17,495 nt of DNA from contig JAGVII010000835.1 of the NCBI GenBank assembly GCA_020056155.1, positions 1 to 17,495 on the forward strand, in the 5' to 3' direction. Source of the stretch: Afipia sp. (GTDB lineage: Bacteria; Pseudomonadota; Alphaproteobacteria; Rhizobiales; Xanthobacteraceae). The translations under genes and the position numbers were made by a program. Below the pieces are notes generated by a model that was not told the DNA's origin, did not search any database, and saw only the letters and a list, made by a program, of their open reading frames with translations. Positions 13,812 through 17,495 of this stretch are shown here, one piece after another (the stretch's first letter is position 1; each line of letters starts with the position of its first letter).

Positions 13812-16800
13812 ATGACCATTTCCGCCGATCTGTTCAAAGCAATTCTAGCGATGGATTCCTATAATCGCGGCAGCAACGCGAGTATCGGAGGCCTTGGCAA
13901 TGTCGGTTCGCAAATTGGCAGTGCAACTGTCATAAGACAAGACAATTCCACCGACGCTCAAGCAGCATCCTTCTTTGCCCAAGCCTATACATGGAACGGT
14001 CAAACGATCATCTCCTATCGCGGATCTGATGGCTTGCGGCCGACATGGGCGGGAGGAGTTGTTCCCAGCGACATTCCATACTGGGATATTTGGGCTCTTA
14101 GAAACTACAACAACGCGCAGGCAAAGCTGGCAGCTGATTTCTATAAGGCTGTAAGTGCCGCAGATCCAAATGCCGTTATTGAAACAACAGGGCATTCGTT
14201 GGGCGGTGCTCTTGCCGGCTTCGTGAGTGGGATTTATGGCCTAAAAGGAACGCTGTTTGATAATGTTGGATTCATGGGTGCCGCGCGGCTCCTTTATGGA
14301 AACGCGACGAACACCTATAGTTCGATGGACCCGCTCGGCTTTCTCGATCTCGCTGCTAAGGCATACTTTTACGGTGCCGGTACGCCGCCAGAGCCAAACT
14401 TTGCGAATATCTCAGGCTACTGGATTGATGGCGAAATTGCCGGAATCGCTACCCGCTCAGCGGAGGAAATAGCTCTTCTCTCCAAACTGTCTATTGGAAC
14501 TGCATCGGGAAATATCAGCCCGATCGACCTGCATAGCCAAGCATTTCTCGTTACGATGATGTTTGGCAATGAGCTGAGCAATCAAAACTGGCTAAAGATT
14601 GGAAAGGAGTTGACGCTCGCGCTGTTCGATCAGGGTGTCGCACGGGCCGCCGGAGCCGAATCCCTTAACGGCTCGCTAATAGCTCAACAGAAGTATGCTG
14701 ACGCGCTTCAGAACCTGATTGCATACTCAGCAATTGATGAAGGTACGCGACCGTTCGGTGATACAGGCATCCATGCGCTTTTCAATGATGCCAATGACAT
14801 TGGTGCGATCTTAGCATTAGCTGATGCGTCGAAAACTCTAAAAGATGCAGCCGCCTCGATCTCAAAAATCATTGTTCAGTTCGCCGGACATCTTGCGATC
14901 GAAAAGGTGCTTGCCTCAAGTACATCTGTCCCGGTCAAAGACGGTATCCTAACCCTAGCGGAAGATGAGAAGACGCTTGCTATCGATTTCAGCGATGTGG
15001 TCTGGAGCGCCGGTACTGCTGGCTCTACGGCTCCAACAGACATCGTAGGTCGTTCAGAGATTATAAAAGATGTGCTTTCTACCTATTTCGGCGGCGCGGC
15101 CGGCCAGCCCTTCAGCAGCGACATTCGCGGCGGCTTGAAGTGGCTATGGAACAACGACGATGCCAGCATTTTCGATCGCTTCGTGTTCGCGACTCGCGAC
15201 GGATCTCTCACGACCACACTGGCCGATCGTGGCTATCCGTCCTCGAAGGTAACGTTGTTTGCAGCGGGTGGCTCGACTGACACAGTAACTGGTTCCCTGG
15301 ATGACGAATTCATTTTCGGTGGGAATGGAGGCGACATTCTCCGCGGCGGCATCGGAAACGATCTAATCGCCGGCGGGGACGGAGATGATCGACTTAGTGG
15401 CGGTGTGGGCAAAGATTTTATCGCCGGTGGCAAAGGCGATGATACCATATTCTACGAAGTTGCTTCGGATACCGGAATTCAGCTCAATCTCAAGGGAGTG
15501 ACAGACGCAGCCAGTGGGAACGTTCCGACGCTGGAGCTTTCTACCTCGACAATAGATACCGACCGGGCTCTCGGCATCGAGAAGATCGAACTGACGAGTG
15601 CAAAGGACACGGTGCGCGTTGGCAGCGAGCTTGAGAAGCTAAGTGATAAAATTCGCGTTGATGCGGGCGGCCAGGCAAGCGGTGATCGGGATATTCTCGA
15701 TTTCTCTGGCCTAGCGTCTGGTGTTTCCATCAAGCAGAATAACGATGGAATGTATGCGTCAAGCGGCCTGTTCGCGGATTTGATAAGCAGGCCCAGCGTT
15801 ACTACCTATACCAATTTTGAGGAAGTAATCCTCACGTCCGGCAACGATACCGTGGACGTATCGACGCCCGGCCTGACTATTCGCCTCGGGGCTGGCGACG
15901 ATATCGTCAGGAACGCAGGGCCAGGATCAACCATATTCACCGAGGACGGCCACGACGATATCCGCTTCTCCAGAGATATCGGCATTGCGGATCTGTCCGG
16001 AGACGATCGCATTACGATCGGTGGCATCCTCGAGTTCCATGGGGGGCTTCGCTACAAGACGTCGGAGAGTCAGTGGGCAACGTCTTGGGGTGGGCTATTC
16101 AAGACTGGAATTAATGACGCGGGTGAACTGGTCGTAAAGGTCGACGGCTTGGGCACGATCTATGTGCTGAACTGGGGCGCTTCTGGTGGCATGAGCGCAC
16201 CGTTTGAGCAGCGCCCCGGCCAGATCAGTGTGTTCGAATACGAAATGGGCGTCTACCGCCTGCTGGATCCGAACAAGCCTAGGCATATGACGCAGATGGG
16301 CACCTGGGAGCTTCTTGGTGCGATCGTCAAGGTGACATTCGGCGTGCAGTTCTGGAAAGGCATTGATCCGCTTGTGCTGGACCTCGATGGTGATGGTCTG
16401 GAAATGACACCGCAATCGACAATCTCTCCGCTGTTCGACATTGACGGAGATGGCTATGCCGAACGCACCGCTTGGGTACGGCCGGACGATGGTTTTCTAG
16501 TTCGCGATCTCAACGGGAACGGCAAGATCGACGATGTCACCGAAATGTTTGGCGGGGCAGTGTCGGGATTTTCCGTACTTGCGCCGCTCGACGGAAATCA
16601 GGACGGCAAGGTCGATGCGAATGACAATGGACTCACTGATTTCAATGGCGACGGCACCATAGACGCGACCGACACGTTCGAAGCACTGAAAGTGTGGCGT
16701 GACCTCGACGAAGACGCGGTGACCGATGCTGGGGAGCTATTTTCGCTTGCGGACCTCGGTATAGCCTCGATCTCTGTTGCATCGACGACTCGAGACGACC

Positions 16801-17495
16801 TGTTCGTCAATGGTAACCAGATCGCCGAAACCGGAACATTTACGCGTACTGACGGCACAACTGGCGTACTGGGTGACGTGCTGTTCAATATCGACAACGT
16901 ATCCACCAAATACACGGGTGGGCCGATCACGATCACCGCACAAGCTGCGGCTCAACCGGATCACAAGGGTTTCGGCACGCTCGTTTCGCTTCGCGAGGCC
17001 ATGAGCCTCGCCCCCTCGCTCGTGACGGTCGTATCGAGCACCATCTCCCAACTGTCGTCACTCAGCCTTGACGATCTGCGCGCCGCCGTCCTGCCTATTC
17101 TGACCGGTTGGGCATTAGCGTCGCCACTAGGCGACGGTGACCGCGATCCAGGAACTTCGGCGCCAAAGCTGTTGAACCACCGCGATGTATCCGTGCTGGT
17201 GGCGCCTGGGCAGTTCGGTAAGGAAGAAGTGGTCGATTTCGCCTACGAGACGACGGCGACGATCATAGATGACGAGGGTCATCCGCAGACGGTTCATTTT
17301 TGGGGGCTCGCCTCGGGTGGATCGATCAAGGACGAAAACGGCGAAGTCATTGAGCATCCGACGCTCGCGCAACTGCGTGCATCGCCGCAAACGCGGGGTA
17401 CGTGGACGGACTTCGACGGCGATTTAATTGCTTTCACAGAGCGCTATCTCGGAGAGCATCTGCCGATCGATCGGATCATGGCAGAAGGTAAGCAA
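13812..17495 (+). CDS. large RTX-type secreted lipase, partial (continues past window)
   Basis: 1228 codons stay open to the window edge. The N-terminal 300 or so residues look like a class 3 lipase: YRGSD at 69-73 resembles the oxyanion segment, and GHSLGG at 127-132 holds the nucleophile Ser129. Residues 503-547 are five GGxGxDxxx RTX nonapeptides that bind calcium. A second, weaker set (SGNDTVD, GAGDDIV, DGHDDIRF) lies near 671-720. Around 851-990 there are EF-hand-like loops (DLDGDG, DIDGDG, DLNGNG, DGNQDG, DFNGDG, DLDED). There is no N-terminal signal peptide, which fits type I export through a C-terminal signal outside the window. The ribosome binding site AAAGGTGAG precedes the ATG. 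It follows the membrane-anchored protein by 5 bases. No type I exporter genes are visible. It could be a phospholipase, lipase or toxin-like effector. Confidence 0.88.
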   Translation, partial: MTISADLFKAILAMDSYNRGSNASIGGLGNVGSQIGSATVIRQDNSTDAQAASFFAQAYTWNGQTIISYRGSDGLRPTWAGGVVPSDIPYWDIWALRNYNNAQAKLAADFYKAVSAADPNAVIETTGHSLGGALAGFVSGIYGLKGTLFDNVGFMGAARLLYGNATNTYSSMDPLGFLDLAAKAYFYGAGTPPEPNFANISGYWIDGEIAGIATRSAEEIALLSKLSIGTASGNISPIDLHSQAFLVTMMFGNELSNQNWLKIGKELTLALFDQGVARAAGAESLNGSLIAQQKYADALQNLIAYSAIDEGTRPFGDTGIHALFNDANDIGAILALADASKTLKDAAASISKIIVQFAGHLAIEKVLASSTSVPVKDGILTLAEDEKTLAIDFSDVVWSAGTAGSTAPTDIVGRSEIIKDVLSTYFGGAAGQPFSSDIRGGLKWLWNNDDASIFDRFVFATRDGSLTTTLADRGYPSSKVTLFAAGGSTDTVTGSLDDEFIFGGNGGDILRGGIGNDLIAGGDGDDRLSGGVGKDFIAGGKGDDTIFYEVASDTGIQLNLKGVTDAASGNVPTLELSTSTIDTDRALGIEKIELTSAKDTVRVGSELEKLSDKIRVDAGGQASGDRDILDFSGLASGVSIKQNNDGMYASSGLFADLISRPSVTTYTNFEEVILTSGNDTVDVSTPGLTIRLGAGDDIVRNAGPGSTIFTEDGHDDIRFSRDIGIADLSGDDRITIGGILEFHGGLRYKTSESQWATSWGGLFKTGINDAGELVVKVDGLGTIYVLNWGASGGMSAPFEQRPGQISVFEYEMGVYRLLDPNKPRHMTQMGTWELLGAIVKVTFGVQFWKGIDPLVLDLDGDGLEMTPQSTISPLFDIDGDGYAERTAWVRPDDGFLVRDLNGNGKIDDVTEMFGGAVSGFSVLAPLDGNQDGKVDANDNGLTDFNGDGTIDATDTFEALKVWRDLDEDAVTDAGELFSLADLGIASISVASTTRDDLFVNGNQIAETGTFTRTDGTTGVLGDVLFNIDNVSTKYTGGPITITAQAAAQPDHKGFGTLVSLREAMSLAPSLVTVVSSTISQLSSLSLDDLRAAVLPILTGWALASPLGDGDRDPGTSAPKLLNHRDVSVLVAPGQFGKEEVVDFAYETTATIIDDEGHPQTVHFWGLASGGSIKDENGEVIEHPTLAQLRASPQTRGTWTDFDGDLIAFTERYLGEHLPIDRIMAEGKQ
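15318..15452 (+). repeat. five RTX nonapeptide repeats
   Basis: Five consecutive 27-base units encode GGNGGDILR, GGIGNDLIA, GGDGDDRLS, GGVGKDFIA and GGKGDDTIF, which match the haemolysin-type GGxGxDxUx consensus. A partial unit (GSLDDEFIF) precedes them. They form a calcium-dependent parallel beta-roll in secreted proteins. Confidence 0.92.

Noticed and set aside
14257..17390. Numerous short frames on both strands within the RTX lipase
   Set aside because: All lie inside a continuous 1228-codon frame with clear lipase, RTX and EF-hand-like motifs.
1..17495. CRISPR array
   Set aside because: No regularly spaced repeat-spacer pattern was seen; the only phased repeats are the RTX codons and the short elements reported.

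Overview
The window looks alphaproteobacterial, probably Rhizobiales-like or sphingomonad-like; I cannot name the genus. The reasons are a Ti-plasmid-style traD-traC/oriT/traA layout, a DUF2924 plus large serine recombinase pair, a LuxR-type regulator, and a type-I-secreted RTX lipase. It is an accessory region: a mosaic of mobile-element pieces and broken genes between a few intact cargo genes.

Left edge (1-1762): the N-terminus of a PhyH-type dioxygenase (minus strand) diverges from a complete GntR/HutC-type regulator. About 440 bases without a convincing gene follow. Mobilisation block (1763-5822): traD and traC run leftward and the traA relaxase-helicase runs rightward. Between them is an oriT with an RSF1010/Ti-type nick core. 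An AlpA-like DNA-binding gene follows traA. No coupling protein (traG), traF/traB or mating-pair genes are visible, so the unit looks mobilisable rather than self-transmissible, or is a remnant.

Recombinase region (6025-9175): a frameshifted 3' remnant of one large serine recombinase, a small excisionase-like helix-turn-helix gene, a complete second serine recombinase on the minus strand, and a 5'-truncated DUF2924 gene overlapping it. The DUF2924 truncation coincides with the truncation of a glycosyltransferase on the other strand, marking a recombination junction near 9160.

Relic and small-molecule region (9162-12767): a 3' glycosyltransferase fragment is translationally coupled to an intact NeuD/PglD-type sugar acyltransferase. 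Next come a C-terminal fragment of an EctB-like aminotransferase, a convergent N-terminally shortened LuxR-type regulator, and an alpha/beta hydrolase just upstream of the regulator on the same strand.

Right edge (13120-17495): a membrane-anchored protein of unknown function lies 5 bases upstream of a very large secreted protein, open to the window edge after 1228 codons. The large protein has a class 3 lipase-like N-terminus, five RTX nonapeptides and a region of EF-hand-like calcium loops. The pair looks like an operon and is the most interesting functional unit here: a secreted lipase with an uncharacterised membrane partner.
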